A stretch of 32,966 nucleotides of DNA from Hyphomonadaceae bacterium (GCA_030696545.1 JAUYSA010000006.1:1-32966), one strand, 5' to 3'. Positions 1 through 8,632 are shown, counted from the first letter of the stretch. Made by a program: numbers and translations. Notes: a model not told the origin generated them from the sequence alone.

Positions 1-46
1 CCTCGCCTTGCTTGGTTTTGAACGGCAATGCTTAGGGGCTGATGTC

Positions 47-292
47 TTGCAGACGATCTATGATTGGGTGACGGTCGCGATCTTCGGGGCGTTGATTGTC
101 CTGTTTCTGCACAGGTCCACCGCGCAAGAAGAACCGAAGGACAACATCCTTCAGTACCTGCCGGCCTGCATCGGCTGCGCGCTCGCCAACTATGTCGGCA
201 ATCAGGGCCACGGCGCCATCGCCTTCGGCATCGTCGTCGTCGTGTTGGTCTACATCGCCTACGTCCTGAAGCCCTTCAACCTGAAGTTCTAA
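47..292 (+). CDS. Small membrane protein resembling the XrtV sorting system accessory protein
   Basis: A protein of about 81 residues if it starts at the TTG at 47, which has AGGGG at 34-38 at good spacing; an in-frame TTG at 8 would add 13 residues without a visible ribosome site. It has an N-terminal hydrophobic segment (VAIFGALIVLFL) followed by a charged stretch, a LQYLPACIGCALANYVGN core and a second hydrophobic helix near the C-terminus (VVVVLVYIAYVLKPF). From memory this layout and the LPACIGCALANY core match the short accessory proteins found with exosortase V in Caulobacteraceae. The exosortase and EpsI genes at 7.1-8.6 kb support this. Its biochemical role is not known to me. The window begins just upstream, so its own operon partners to the left are unseen. 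Confidence 0.6.
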   Translation: MQTIYDWVTVAIFGALIVLFLHRSTAQEEPKDNILQYLPACIGCALANYVGNQGHGAIAFGIVVVVLVYIAYVLKPFNLKF

Positions 293-462
293 GGCGTCTC
301 GCGGACCGTATTGACGGCGAGCCGCGGCAATTAACGTTGACTCAACTCCGCCCCGCTTAAGATTTCGCCACAATCGCCGTGTTTACGGATGGCGGGCAAA
401 CGCTGGTCGCCGTAAACCGACGATAGTTCAGATGCACCGCAGCATGCGTGCTTGGAGGCGCC

Positions 463-1965
463 GTGAGTTGGATTAATAGCTTGATGGCGCGCTCGTTCGG
501 GCGAAAGCCGAAGAAGACGACCCAGCCGGGTTTCGTCTTCTCGCCGGCGCCCGCCGCGCGCGAAGAACCCATCAACAAGAAAACCGCGGTCGCAACGGCG
601 GCGTTTCCCCGTTTCCAGTCGACGGCCGGCGACCAGTTGAGCCCACGGCTCAATGACCGTTTCGCCGCCGCCCGCATCAAGCTGCGCAGCGCGTTCACGC
701 CTTCACAGCCGATCACCGACAAGCGGATGTTCGCTGGTCGTATCGACGTCCTGACGACCCTCATCCGCTCGCTCGAGGACCAGCGCGTCCACGTCATCAT
801 GTATGGCGAGCGTGGGATCGGTAAGACCTCGCTCGTCCACGTCCTGACCCAGGCCGCCGAAGAGGCGCGCTACATCGTGGTCTATTGCTCGTGCGGCGCC
901 GGCTCGACCTTCGACGAGATTTTCCGCGCAGTGGCTGCCGACGTCCCGCTGCTGTTCCACCGCGGATTTGCGCCAACAGCCGACGCCGCCGAAAAGGGCG
1001 GCACCCTGGCCGACCTGCTGCCGACCGGGCCGCTCTCGCCGCGCCTGGTCGCCGACCTGTTCGCCAAGCTGACCGGCACCCGGTTGCTGGTCGTGCTCGA
1101 CGAATTTGACGTCTGCGAGTCTCCGGACTTCCGTCGCAACATCGCCGAGCTGATCAAGAATTTGTCGGACCGCTCGATCCGGACTCAGCTGGTCATCGCC
1201 GGCGTGGCCGCCGACCTCACCGAGCTCGTGCAGCATATCCCCTCGATCCGCCGCAACATTTTCGCCCTTCAGGTGCCGAAGATGAGCGCCGCCGAAATCA
1301 GCCATCTGGTTGAAAATGGCGAAGAGATCAGCGGCATATCGTTCGACAAGGCCGCGCTCGACTACATCGTGTTCGTGGCCAATGGCTCGCCATACTTCGC
1401 CAGCCTGCTTAGCCACCACGCGGGCCTTGCAGCCATCGACAACGGACGTTCCAGCGTAACGATAGAAGACGTTTCCACGGCCGTGGATCAGGCTCTGACC
1501 GAATTCCGTGGCCGGATCTCGAAGCATTCGCAGAGCCAGATCGATCAGGCGGCGAAGAGCGGCGTGCGCCATGTGCTCGGCGTGATGGCCGGGGCGGCGC
1601 TCTTCAACAGCGGCCGCTTCGATGCTCGCGACGTGGACTCTCTTTATCCCAGCGCAGCCAACGCCGCGACCTTCAAGGCGACGATCGACGAGTTGGCCTC
1701 CAAGCATATCCTGCTGGAAGCCAACGAAGACGAATATGGACGCGGCTATCACTTCGCCGAAGAAGCCGTCCTGCCCTACCTCTGGATTCTCGCCGCCCAA
1801 AAGCGCTTCCTTGAAAACCGCAAGGCGGCCGACGCGCAGGTCGAGGCCGCCAAGGCCGAGAACAAGGCCGCCGCGCAGCCACAGTCCCAAGACAAGATCG
1901 TGGCGACGGAAAAGGCCGCAGTTCAGCCGACAGTGGCCACCGGCCGGGCAGCCGGGCGCCCCTAA
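463..1965 (+). CDS. AAA/STAND-like P-loop ATPase with alanine/lysine-rich tail
   Basis: A 500-residue ATP-binding protein. The GTG at 463 is chosen because GGAGG lies at 454-458; an upstream in-frame GTG at 448 has no such site. Residues 115-123 carry a Walker A motif (GERGIGKTS) and residues 208-216 a Walker B (LLVVLDEFD), in a fold like ORC1/ExeA-type ATPases that sense or regulate partners. Residues 1-85 are basic and low complexity, and the last 45 residues are rich in Ala, Lys, Glu and Gln and probably extended or coiled. No membrane helix is evident. Exosortase loci of the XrtA type often carry an ExeA-like ATPase, so a regulatory or assembly role for polymer export is possible, but this is inference. 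A perfect inverted repeat follows the stop codon. Confidence 0.8.
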   Translation: MSWINSLMARSFGRKPKKTTQPGFVFSPAPAAREEPINKKTAVATAAFPRFQSTAGDQLSPRLNDRFAAARIKLRSAFTPSQPITDKRMFAGRIDVLTTLIRSLEDQRVHVIMYGERGIGKTSLVHVLTQAAEEARYIVVYCSCGAGSTFDEIFRAVAADVPLLFHRGFAPTADAAEKGGTLADLLPTGPLSPRLVADLFAKLTGTRLLVVLDEFDVCESPDFRRNIAELIKNLSDRSIRTQLVIAGVAADLTELVQHIPSIRRNIFALQVPKMSAAEISHLVENGEEISGISFDKAALDYIVFVANGSPYFASLLSHHAGLAAIDNGRSSVTIEDVSTAVDQALTEFRGRISKHSQSQIDQAAKSGVRHVLGVMAGAALFNSGRFDARDVDSLYPSAANAATFKATIDELASKHILLEANEDEYGRGYHFAEEAVLPYLWILAAQKRFLENRKAADAQVEAAKAENKAAAQPQSQDKIVATEKAAVQPTVATGRAAGRP

Positions 1966-1968
1966 GCC

Positions 1969-1990
1969 CCGTGGCGCGCCCGCGCCACGG
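1969..1990 (+). terminator. Perfect GC-rich inverted repeat after the ATPase gene
   Basis: CCGTGGCGCG at 1969-1978 is exactly complementary to CGCGCCACGG at 1981-1990, separated by CC. It begins three bases after the TAA of the ATPase gene. No T-run follows, so it may be a weak terminator or an mRNA 3'-end stabilising hairpin rather than a classical intrinsic terminator. Confidence 0.5.
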
Positions 1991-2106
1991 ACACAGATCC
2001 TCGCGCCCATGCGTGGGGGAGTTTATGAAGCGGCCTGGAGCGCCGGCCGAGACCCCCGTCTCGACCCAGGGATCGCGCTCCGCTGGACATATTGGGGGAA
2101 GTGACC

Positions 2107-3171
2107 TTGCGTATTCTCGTCACCGGCGGCGCCGGCTTCATCGGCTCGGCCCTTGTTCGACACCTGATCGCCAACACCGAGCACGAGGTTCTGAACCTCG
2201 ATAAGCTGACCTATGCTGGCGATCTGCGCTCGCTGGACGGGGTGGCCAGCAGCAACCGCTACGCCTTCCGCCAAGCTGATATTTGCGACGCGTCCGCCAT
2301 CCGCGCGGCACTCAATGACTTCCGCCCGGAGGTGGTCACCCACTTGGCCGCCGAGTCCCACGTCGATCGTTCGATCGATGGACCCTCAGAATTTATCCAG
2401 ACCAATATCCTCGGCACCTTCAACATGCTGTCGCAGGTTTTGGAGTACTGGCGCGCTCTGGACGCCAAGGCCAAGGACGCTTTCCGCTTCCACCATATCT
2501 CCACCGATGAGGTGTTCGGCTCGCTGGGCGACGATGGCTTCTTCACAGAAGAAACCGCCTATGATCCACGCTCGCCCTATTCGGCGTCGAAGGCCTCGTC
2601 TGACCACTTGGTCCGCGCCTGGCACCACACCTATGGCCTGCCGGTGCTGGTCACCAATTGCTCGAACAATTACGGCCCCTATCACTTCCCCGAAAAACTG
2701 ATCCCCCTGATCATCGTCAAGAGCTTGGCGGGCGAACCCCTGCCGGTCTACGGCGCTGGCGCCAATGTCCGTGATTGGCTCTATGTCGACGATCACGCCC
2801 GCGCTTTGACACGGGTGTTCGAGGCCGGCGCCCCGGGCGAGAGCTACATCATCGGCGGCCGGGCCGAGCGGACCAACCTGCAGGTCGTGCACGCGATCTG
2901 CGACACCCTCGATCGCTTGCGGCCACGCGCTGACGGCAAGTCCTATCGCGACCAGAGCGCCCACGTCGCCGACCGCCCGGGTCACGATCACCGCTACGCC
3001 ATCGACCCGGCCAAGCTCGCACGCGAGCTCGACTGGACGGCGCAGGAGAGCTTCGAGACCGGCATCGCCAAGACCGTGAACTGGTACCTGGACAATGAAG
3101 CCTGGTGGGGCCCGATCCTGGCGCGCAGCGACGCCGGTCAACGCTTGGGCCTGAAGACCGTCAAGGCATGA
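2107..3171 (+). CDS. rfbB: dTDP-glucose 4,6-dehydratase
   Basis: RmlB/RfbB of 354 residues, converting dTDP-glucose to dTDP-4-keto-6-deoxyglucose in the cytoplasm. The N-terminus is a Rossmann NAD site (GGAGFIG, residues 7-13). The catalytic set is present: STDE at 132-135 and YSASK with Tyr158 and Lys162, plus the family signature NNYGPYHFPEKLIP. The TTG at 2107 is preferred because GGGGGAA lies at 2094-2100; the reading frame stays open to an upstream TTG at 2092 and GTG at 2101. The stop overlaps the next start (ATGA at 3168-3171), so rfbB and rfbD are translationally coupled. Length and motifs are normal for the family. Confidence 0.96.
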   Translation: MRILVTGGAGFIGSALVRHLIANTEHEVLNLDKLTYAGDLRSLDGVASSNRYAFRQADICDASAIRAALNDFRPEVVTHLAAESHVDRSIDGPSEFIQTNILGTFNMLSQVLEYWRALDAKAKDAFRFHHISTDEVFGSLGDDGFFTEETAYDPRSPYSASKASSDHLVRAWHHTYGLPVLVTNCSNNYGPYHFPEKLIPLIIVKSLAGEPLPVYGAGANVRDWLYVDDHARALTRVFEAGAPGESYIIGGRAERTNLQVVHAICDTLDRLRPRADGKSYRDQSAHVADRPGHDHRYAIDPAKLARELDWTAQESFETGIAKTVNWYLDNEAWWGPILARSDAGQRLGLKTVKA

Positions 3172-4070
3172 GTTCCCCAACCGCTCGCGACATCCTTCTC
3201 ACCGGCGGCAGCGGCCAGGTCGGAACGGAGGTGATCCGTCTCGCGCCCGCCGGCGTGAACATTATCGCCCCCGGCCGCGACGTTCTGGACATGTCCGACC
3301 CAGACGCGGTGGCCGCGATGGTCGCCTCGCGCCCCTGGGCGGCGGTTATCAACTCTGCGGCCCACACCGCCGTCGATCGCGCCGAGAGTGAAATCCTGTC
3401 GGCCTGGAAGATCAACGCCCTGGCCCCCGCCGCTCTGGCGCAGGCCACGGCCCAAGCGGGCATACCGCTGGTCCAGGTCTCGACGGACTACGTATTCGAT
3501 GGATCGAAGACCGGCTACTACATCGAGACTGATCCCGTCGCTCCGGTCAGCGTTTATGGCGCGTCCAAGGAAGCCGGTGAGCAAGCGGCCCGCACCGGAA
3601 ATCCCCGGCACGTGATCCTGCGCACCGCCTGGGTCGTAAGCCCGCACGGGGCGAACTTCATCAAGACCATGCTGCGCTTGGCCGAGAGCCGGCCAGAGTT
3701 GCGAGTGGTCGATGATCAGCATGGCTGTCCGACCAGCGCGACGGACATCGCCCAGGCCCTGTTGACGATCACCGAGCGCCTGATCGCCGATCCGCAAGCC
3801 CCGGCCGGCACCTATCACTTCGTCAATTCGGGCGAGGCGACCTGGTGCGGCTTTGCTCGCGCGATCTTCGAAATCGGCGAGGCTCATGGGCGCCCCGCGC
3901 CGAAGGTCGAGGGCATCACCACGGCGGACTATCCAACGCCAGCGCGTCGCCCGGCCAATTCGCGTCTAGACGTCGCGAAGCTGGCGCAAGACTACACCAT
4001 ATCGCCGCGGCCATGGCGGGAGGCGATCGAAGAGATCGTCGAGACCCTGCTGTCCGCGCAGAAGGAATAG
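3168..4070 (+). CDS. rfbD: dTDP-4-dehydrorhamnose reductase
   Basis: RmlD/RfbD of 300 residues, the NADPH-dependent last step of dTDP-L-rhamnose synthesis. It shows a nucleotide-binding GGSGQVG at residues 13-19, STDYVFDG at 105-112 and the YxxxK pair (Tyr130, Lys134). The start is the ATG at 3168, overlapping the rfbB stop; a longer frame upstream only runs back into rfbB. The enzyme needs the product of RmlC (3,5-epimerase), whose gene is not in this window, so the epimerase must lie elsewhere if rhamnose is really the product. rfbA follows after 10 bases. Confidence 0.95.
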   Translation: MSSPTARDILLTGGSGQVGTEVIRLAPAGVNIIAPGRDVLDMSDPDAVAAMVASRPWAAVINSAAHTAVDRAESEILSAWKINALAPAALAQATAQAGIPLVQVSTDYVFDGSKTGYYIETDPVAPVSVYGASKEAGEQAARTGNPRHVILRTAWVVSPHGANFIKTMLRLAESRPELRVVDDQHGCPTSATDIAQALLTITERLIADPQAPAGTYHFVNSGEATWCGFARAIFEIGEAHGRPAPKVEGITTADYPTPARRPANSRLDVAKLAQDYTISPRPWREAIEEIVETLLSAQKE

Positions 4071-4080
4071 GGACACCTCG

Positions 4081-4977
4081 ATGAAGGGCATCATCCTGGC
4101 CGGCGGCTCCGGCACGCGGCTGCACCCGGCTACCCTGGCGGTGAACAAGCAACTGCTGCCAATCTACGACAAGCCGATGATCTACTATCCGCTGTCGGTG
4201 CTGATGTTGGCGGGCATCCGCGACATCCTGATCATCTCGTCGCCGGAATATATCGACAACTACCGCCGGCTGTTCGAGGACGGCTCAGCCTTCGGCATCA
4301 ACATCGAGTATGCCATCCAGCCCAAGCCCGAGGGTTTGGCGCAGGCTTTCCTGATCGGCGAGGAATTCGTCGGCGACGACCGCGCCGCTCTGGTGCTGGG
4401 CGACAACATCTTCTTCGGCGCCGGCATGAGCCAGCTGCTGAAGCGCGCCGCGGCCCGCGAGCACGGCGCGACGATCTTCTCCTATCAGGTGGACCAACCC
4501 CAAGCCTATGGCGTGGTCGAACTGGACGACACCGGCCGCGCGATCAGCCTGGAAGAAAAGCCTGCCGAGCCGAAGTCCCGCCAGGCGGTCACCGGCCTCT
4601 ACTTCTATGACAACCGCGTCGTGGAGATGGCCAAGAAGGTGCTCCCCTCGGCGCGTGGCGAGCTCGAGATCACCGACCTGAACCGCATGTACATGGAAGC
4701 TGGCGACCTCTTCGTCGAACAGCTCTCCCGCGGCTACGCCTGGCTCGACACCGGCACTCACGAGAGCCTAGTCGAGGCCTCGGAGTTCGTCCGCGCCGTC
4801 CAGAAGCGCCAAGGCGTCCACGTCGCCTGCCTGGAAGAGATCGCCTACCTAAACGGCTTCATCGACCGCACCCAACTCATCGCCCGCGGCAAGCTGTTCG
4901 AGAAAACCGCCTATGGGCGGTATCTGCTGGATATCGCCGAGCGGGAAGGTGAGCCGAACCTGACGGATTTGTGGTAA
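4081..4977 (+). CDS. rfbA: Glucose-1-phosphate thymidylyltransferase
   Basis: RmlA/RfbA of 298 residues, making dTDP-glucose from dTTP and glucose-1-phosphate, the entry step for rfbB and rfbD just upstream. The N-terminal nucleotidyltransferase signature GGSGTRLHP begins at residue 8, followed by NKQLLPIYDKP with the conserved lysines and LGDNIFFG near residue 105. Length and sequence are typical. It starts 10 bases after rfbD (AGGA-like site ahead of the ATG at 4081), so the three genes form one operon in the order B-D-A. The next gene begins 62 bases later and may be cotranscribed. Confidence 0.96.
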   Translation: MKGIILAGGSGTRLHPATLAVNKQLLPIYDKPMIYYPLSVLMLAGIRDILIISSPEYIDNYRRLFEDGSAFGINIEYAIQPKPEGLAQAFLIGEEFVGDDRAALVLGDNIFFGAGMSQLLKRAAAREHGATIFSYQVDQPQAYGVVELDDTGRAISLEEKPAEPKSRQAVTGLYFYDNRVVEMAKKVLPSARGELEITDLNRMYMEAGDLFVEQLSRGYAWLDTGTHESLVEASEFVRAVQKRQGVHVACLEEIAYLNGFIDRTQLIARGKLFEKTAYGRYLLDIAEREGEPNLTDLW

Positions 4978-5039
4978 ATCGGTCGTCAGCGGCACTTTGA
5001 CGTCAAGTACGCCCGGTCGGCACGGATAGGACAACGATC

Positions 5040-5852
5040 TTGAACGAGCATCCGCGAGTAGCAGATAGCGAACCGCTCGAAGGCCCGCGCTATTTTGTGC
5101 GTGACGACGACATCGGGTCCCTGACACCGGCCCTCACGAACTTTGTTGAGACGTTCATCGAACGCGCGATTCCTGTCAGCTACCAGGTGATCCCCTCGCA
5201 GTTCACCGATGAATGTGCCCAATACATGTTGGAGAAGGCGCGCGCTCACCCTCAGTTGATCGAATTTGGCCAACACGGCCTACATCACCGAATGGTGCTC
5301 GGCCGAAAACTGCTCAAGAGAGAGTTTGGCCCAGAGCGGAGCTATGATGAGCAGTTCAATGACATTTGTGAGGGCAAAAGGCTTCTGCGCCTGAAGCTCG
5401 GCGCGGACCACGACATCAAGCTCTTCACACCGCCGCAGCACAAATTCGACAAACACACAGTCGAAGCTATCGCCGCCGCTGGCCATACACTCTTCTCGGC
5501 CGCGTCCTACCCAACAGCCCATCATCAGACGGCCTATGCGCTTGGACGCGCACTCGGGCTCTCCAGCATCCGCCACCACGGCATTTCCTACCATGGGCGG
5601 ATGCGGCCGGACGCGAAGCTGCTGGAGCTTTCGATCTCGATCGCAGTGGACGATGGACGGAAAATCACATGCTCCGCGCAAGTGCTGGAGGCCGCCCTAA
5701 AGCGCGCTTCGGCACATACGAACAAGGTCGGACTGATGTTTCACCATGGCGTCTATGCCGACGCGCCCGATGAACTAACAGCTATCATCGATCGTCTTTC
5801 CAACCGTCCGCACGCTCAATTTCAAAAACTGGGCGACTTAGCTACGGCTTAG
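5040..5852 (+). CDS. Polysaccharide-deacetylase-like protein (NodB/DUF2334-type fold)
   Basis: A 270-residue protein, TTG start at 5040 with GATAGGA at 5025-5031. Features fit the NodB-homology superfamily: an acidic metal-site motif near the N-terminus (FVRDDDIG, Asp22-24), a histidine motif QHGLHH at 78-83, FTPPQHKFD at 129-137 where the family has a substrate or proline-rich motif, and a C-terminal FHHGVY that could supply the last histidine. No signal peptide is visible, so if active it would be cytoplasmic and act on a sugar nucleotide or lipid-linked precursor. It ends convergently, its TAG overlapping the stop of the next gene. The substrate is unknown; the fold is more certain than the activity. 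Confidence 0.75.
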   Translation: MNEHPRVADSEPLEGPRYFVRDDDIGSLTPALTNFVETFIERAIPVSYQVIPSQFTDECAQYMLEKARAHPQLIEFGQHGLHHRMVLGRKLLKREFGPERSYDEQFNDICEGKRLLRLKLGADHDIKLFTPPQHKFDKHTVEAIAAAGHTLFSAASYPTAHHQTAYALGRALGLSSIRHHGISYHGRMRPDAKLLELSISIAVDDGRKITCSAQVLEAALKRASAHTNKVGLMFHHGVYADAPDELTAIIDRLSNRPHAQFQKLGDLATA

Positions 5853-6916
5853 CGGCGGCCGACCGCCCATTGGTCCAAAAGCTCATTCAAATAGCGAATG
5901 AGCTCGCTGGGGTCGCTGGTCGCCAAACGCGGCGGACGGCTGCGCACGTCCTTCAAGGCTTGGGACAGCTCATCGGCGGTATTGGCGACCGCTATGAGCC
6001 CGCGCTCGGCAAAGGCGGAGGTAATTTCCGCCTGGTGATCGTCATAGACCTCACCTTTCGAGAACAGGCGTGGCACGGCTATAATTCGACATCCTTGCCT
6101 CAAAGCGGTGATCAGCGAGCCCGTTCCACCGTGGCAGACGACGATGTCTGCCTCTTTAAGCGTCGACTGCATAAGGTCAAACGATAGGGTTTCTACTGTT
6201 TCGATTGCTTCCGGAACGCGCCCCCCCGTCCCGGTCTGAATTAGAATTCGCTCTGGAATTTCGCCGCGCGAATTTACGTCTGCGACCATATCCACGAGAC
6301 GATCGAACGGCAGGATCGCCCCTACCGTCGCGAACAATAGGGGTTTCTTCTCCGGCGGCTCCCCATCCAAGATCTTTAACGGATCAAATATCGGCGCATC
6401 AGGCCAATAGGCCGAGAGCGCTTCGGATTGTGCGATCTTCCTATGGGCCAGCGGAGCGGACAAACGGCCAAATACCGAGGGCTTATCAAAGCGGGCGAAC
6501 GACTCGATCACGACAATCTTCGAACCAGTCAGCCTCGCCCAAACGATTGCGAAGAAGACGGCGCCGGCCCCGGTGCTGATGAGAACCTGTGGCCGCTCGC
6601 GCAAGATGATCTTGCCCGACACAAAGAAATTGCGAAGAGCCGCCGCGGCCATCCTCACTGGCGCTCCCAGACGTGCCTGGCCTAGCGCGAAATGGGGAAC
6701 AAAGAACGTGCGATGCTTTTCACTGATGCTGCGCGAAAGAGCGGTGTCTTCGCTCAAAAAGAAGGAATCATGCTGCGACCAGGCTGGCTCCAGATCGAGA
6801 AGCTGCCGGATATGTCCGCCGCCGGACCCAGCCAGACACACCCGCAGGCGCTTGGCCTTGCTAGGCGGGACAGGTGCCGTCTCCTCAGCTGCCAAGTTGC
6901 TATCAACCACGCGCAT
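5849..6916 (-). CDS. Fused PssD-PssE / Alg14-Alg13-type glycosyltransferase (GelK/SpsK-like)
   Basis: A 355-residue cytoplasmic or membrane-associated glycosyltransferase. Residues about 23-170 match the Alg14/PssD half (AGSGGGHIRQLLDL at 29, STGAG near 114, a hydrophobic patch around 118-127). Residues about 192-345 match the Alg13/PssE half, a GT28 C-terminal domain (LFATVGAILPFDRLVD at 194, CHGGTGSLITALRQG at 261). In Rhizobium PssD and PssE are separate, whereas in Sphingomonas gellan/sphingan loci a fused protein (GelK/SpsK) adds glucuronic acid to lipid-linked glucose, so a uronosyl transfer is the best guess. It lies 143 bases below the EpsI gene on the same strand and may end that operon. 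The ATG at 6916 has no strong ribosome site. Confidence 0.85.
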   Translation of the reverse strand: MRVVDSNLAAEETAPVPPSKAKRLRVCLAGSGGGHIRQLLDLEPAWSQHDSFFLSEDTALSRSISEKHRTFFVPHFALGQARLGAPVRMAAAALRNFFVSGKIILRERPQVLISTGAGAVFFAIVWARLTGSKIVVIESFARFDKPSVFGRLSAPLAHRKIAQSEALSAYWPDAPIFDPLKILDGEPPEKKPLLFATVGAILPFDRLVDMVADVNSRGEIPERILIQTGTGGRVPEAIETVETLSFDLMQSTLKEADIVVCHGGTGSLITALRQGCRIIAVPRLFSKGEVYDDHQAEITSAFAERGLIAVANTADELSQALKDVRSRPPRLATSDPSELIRYLNELLDQWAVGRR

Positions 6917-7059
6917 CGTCGTTTTTCAGTCCATTTTGATAAACGCTGGTCAAAAAGCCGCGCGGTCGACAGCACAACTAAGAGAAGTGAGGTATAAGTC
7001 ACCTCAACGCTTGCTGGGCATCTAGCCTGCCGCGGGCAAGTCGTCCTTCTAGCCCTGTC

Positions 7060-7755
7060 CTAGACCGACATAGTCTTGGCGAGTTGAGTTCCAATCAGGG
7101 CGCGCCGCCTGGGTGCCTCGATGGCGGTCAGCAATTCCGGTATGAACCTCTCCATCGTCTGGAATGCTGCGTCAGCGTCATCCCCGACTATAGAGAAGCG
7201 GACCAGGGCACCATCCGGCACATAACCTTCCATAGCCGTCCGCAACCGCACCTCGCGCTGCTCCCCACTGCTCGCCGGCAAATACTCACCCATCCGCGCC
7301 CAGTAGATGATGTTCTCCTGCCGTCCCTGAGATCGCGCAACCACGTGCCGGACCGGCACGTAAGCGCCGCTGCCGAGCTTCAAGGCTTGCGAACTCGTGG
7401 ACACAAGTTCGAACCCGACGGCGGGGTAACAAATTTCCGGCCGGTGCAGCTGCAACATATCGCTTTGAGTACCCCCGTAAGCGATCAGCATCATGATCGC
7501 AGCACCGGTAGAGGCCTCATGATAAATTCGCCCCACCATCTCACTATACAAGGAGGCGGCCAGCCCCCCCTCGGCCTTCGGCTGCACAAGACCGTCGGAC
7601 TTCTCAGCCGACCAGTCACCAAAGGTGAGTGGGACGATCTCCGCCATCTTGGCCCCGTTGAGAAGAACGAGGCTTCTACGAGGCTTCAGCGAGTACGCCG
7701 CTCCCGCGGCCACAACACAGGCCCCGCCAATGAGAAGTTCGCGTCGACCGATCAT
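7060..7755 (-). CDS. EpsI-family exosortase-associated protein
   Basis: A 231-residue protein with an N-terminal signal or anchor: RR at 4-5 then a hydrophobic stretch to about residue 21. The EpsI hallmark LHRPEICYPAVGF starts at residue 103 (His104, Cys109), after a GGTQSDMLQ segment. In many bacteria this domain is fused to the C-terminus of the exosortase; here it is a separate gene whose ATG overlaps the exosortase stop (ATGA at 7752-7755), so the two are coupled. EpsI proteins are periplasmic partners of exosortases and are tied to exopolysaccharide production; the exact chemistry is not settled. Confidence 0.9.
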   Translation of the reverse strand: MIGRRELLIGGACVVAAGAAYSLKPRRSLVLLNGAKMAEIVPLTFGDWSAEKSDGLVQPKAEGGLAASLYSEMVGRIYHEASTGAAIMMLIAYGGTQSDMLQLHRPEICYPAVGFELVSTSSQALKLGSGAYVPVRHVVARSQGRQENIIYWARMGEYLPASSGEQREVRLRTAMEGYVPDGALVRFSIVGDDADAAFQTMERFIPELLTAIEAPRRRALIGTQLAKTMSV

Positions 7756-8630
7756 GCAGATTTCCTGCGGCCGCGAAGGGCATATGAGAGGAGGCTGTCA
7801 ACAAGGAACACTAACAGCAGGGCCGACGTGAAGAGCAGCAGCCCCGCGGCCATATGGAGGAAACCCTGCGCAACTCCGTCACCAAAGAAATAGGTGAGCA
7901 GCACTAGAGTCGCCACTCGAATGACGTTAGCGATGACCGCAATAGGAATAACTAACGCGACCAACAATAGAGAATATCGCCAAGACGCATCGCGAAGCAA
8001 ATATATGTAGAATAAGCTGATGGCCACGAGGCCCGTCATAGAGTTCATTCCAGAACAGGCGTCCTCTACCAACAATTGATACTGCCCCACCATCAGCGTC
8101 ACACCTTCTCGGAACACCGGAATACCAATGAACTGAAGGCCAGCGGTTGTGACATAAGACACGAATACCTTTAAAGGCGCGGTCAGGTTGTCCATGAGCC
8201 AAGTAGGTGGCGGGATGACAAATGCCAAGTAGAGGAATGGGAACCAGTTGGCGAGCAGCGCACGAACGCCGAATAGCGAATGCAATATCCCGATGCCGAC
8301 GCCATAAAGCCCAGCGACCTCTAAGCTTATGAAGTCGTAGGCGCGGCCAAAGATATATATCGGCAAGGCCACCAGCAACATTGCCGCGGTCAGCCACGGA
8401 TTGCCTGGCCTTGCGACGAGCCGAAACTCAGGCAGCTTCCGCCAGATCAACCACCCTCCGGTGAGCAGAACGATTGGACCGTGAGCGCCGGATTCTTTTG
8501 ACCATACCTGGTCCCCTAGCGAAAGAATCGTCGGGAGCGCCAAGGCCGCGAACCCAACAATTAGGGGCCAGTTTTTCCACGAAGGAGCAACAAAGCCATG
8601 ATCCGCCACAGAGGTTGACGCACTTGCCAA
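7752..8630 (-). CDS. xrtV: Exosortase (probably XrtV type)
   Basis: A 292-residue polytopic inner-membrane protein of the exosortase family, which cleaves and transfers proteins bearing a short C-terminal tripartite sorting signal. The three conserved catalytic residues are visible: Cys192 in EDACSGMNS, Arg238 in ANVIRVA and His259 in FLHMAAG. About eight hydrophobic helices surround them. The TTG start at 8630 sits two bases after the upstream stop; a GTG at 8609 is an alternative. The assignment to type V rests on the accessory-like gene at 47-292 and the split EpsI, not on a model search. No protein with a PEP-CTERM-like tail (motif, hydrophobic helix, basic end) is visible in this window, so the substrate is encoded elsewhere. 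Confidence 0.88.
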   Translation of the reverse strand: MASASTSVADHGFVAPSWKNWPLIVGFAALALPTILSLGDQVWSKESGAHGPIVLLTGGWLIWRKLPEFRLVARPGNPWLTAAMLLVALPIYIFGRAYDFISLEVAGLYGVGIGILHSLFGVRALLANWFPFLYLAFVIPPPTWLMDNLTAPLKVFVSYVTTAGLQFIGIPVFREGVTLMVGQYQLLVEDACSGMNSMTGLVAISLFYIYLLRDASWRYSLLLVALVIPIAVIANVIRVATLVLLTYFFGDGVAQGFLHMAAGLLLFTSALLLVFLVDSLLSYALRGRRKSA

Positions 8631-8632
8631 CG

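Noticed and set aside
703..2010. Long minus-strand open frame (435 codons) opposite the ATPase gene
   Set aside because: It is low-complexity, rich in Gly/Arg/Val, matches no family I know, and the plus strand carries a protein with Walker motifs; long antisense frames are common in GC-rich DNA.
2386..3180. Minus-strand open frame opposite rfbB
   Set aside because: Shadow of rfbB, which has all catalytic motifs on the plus strand.
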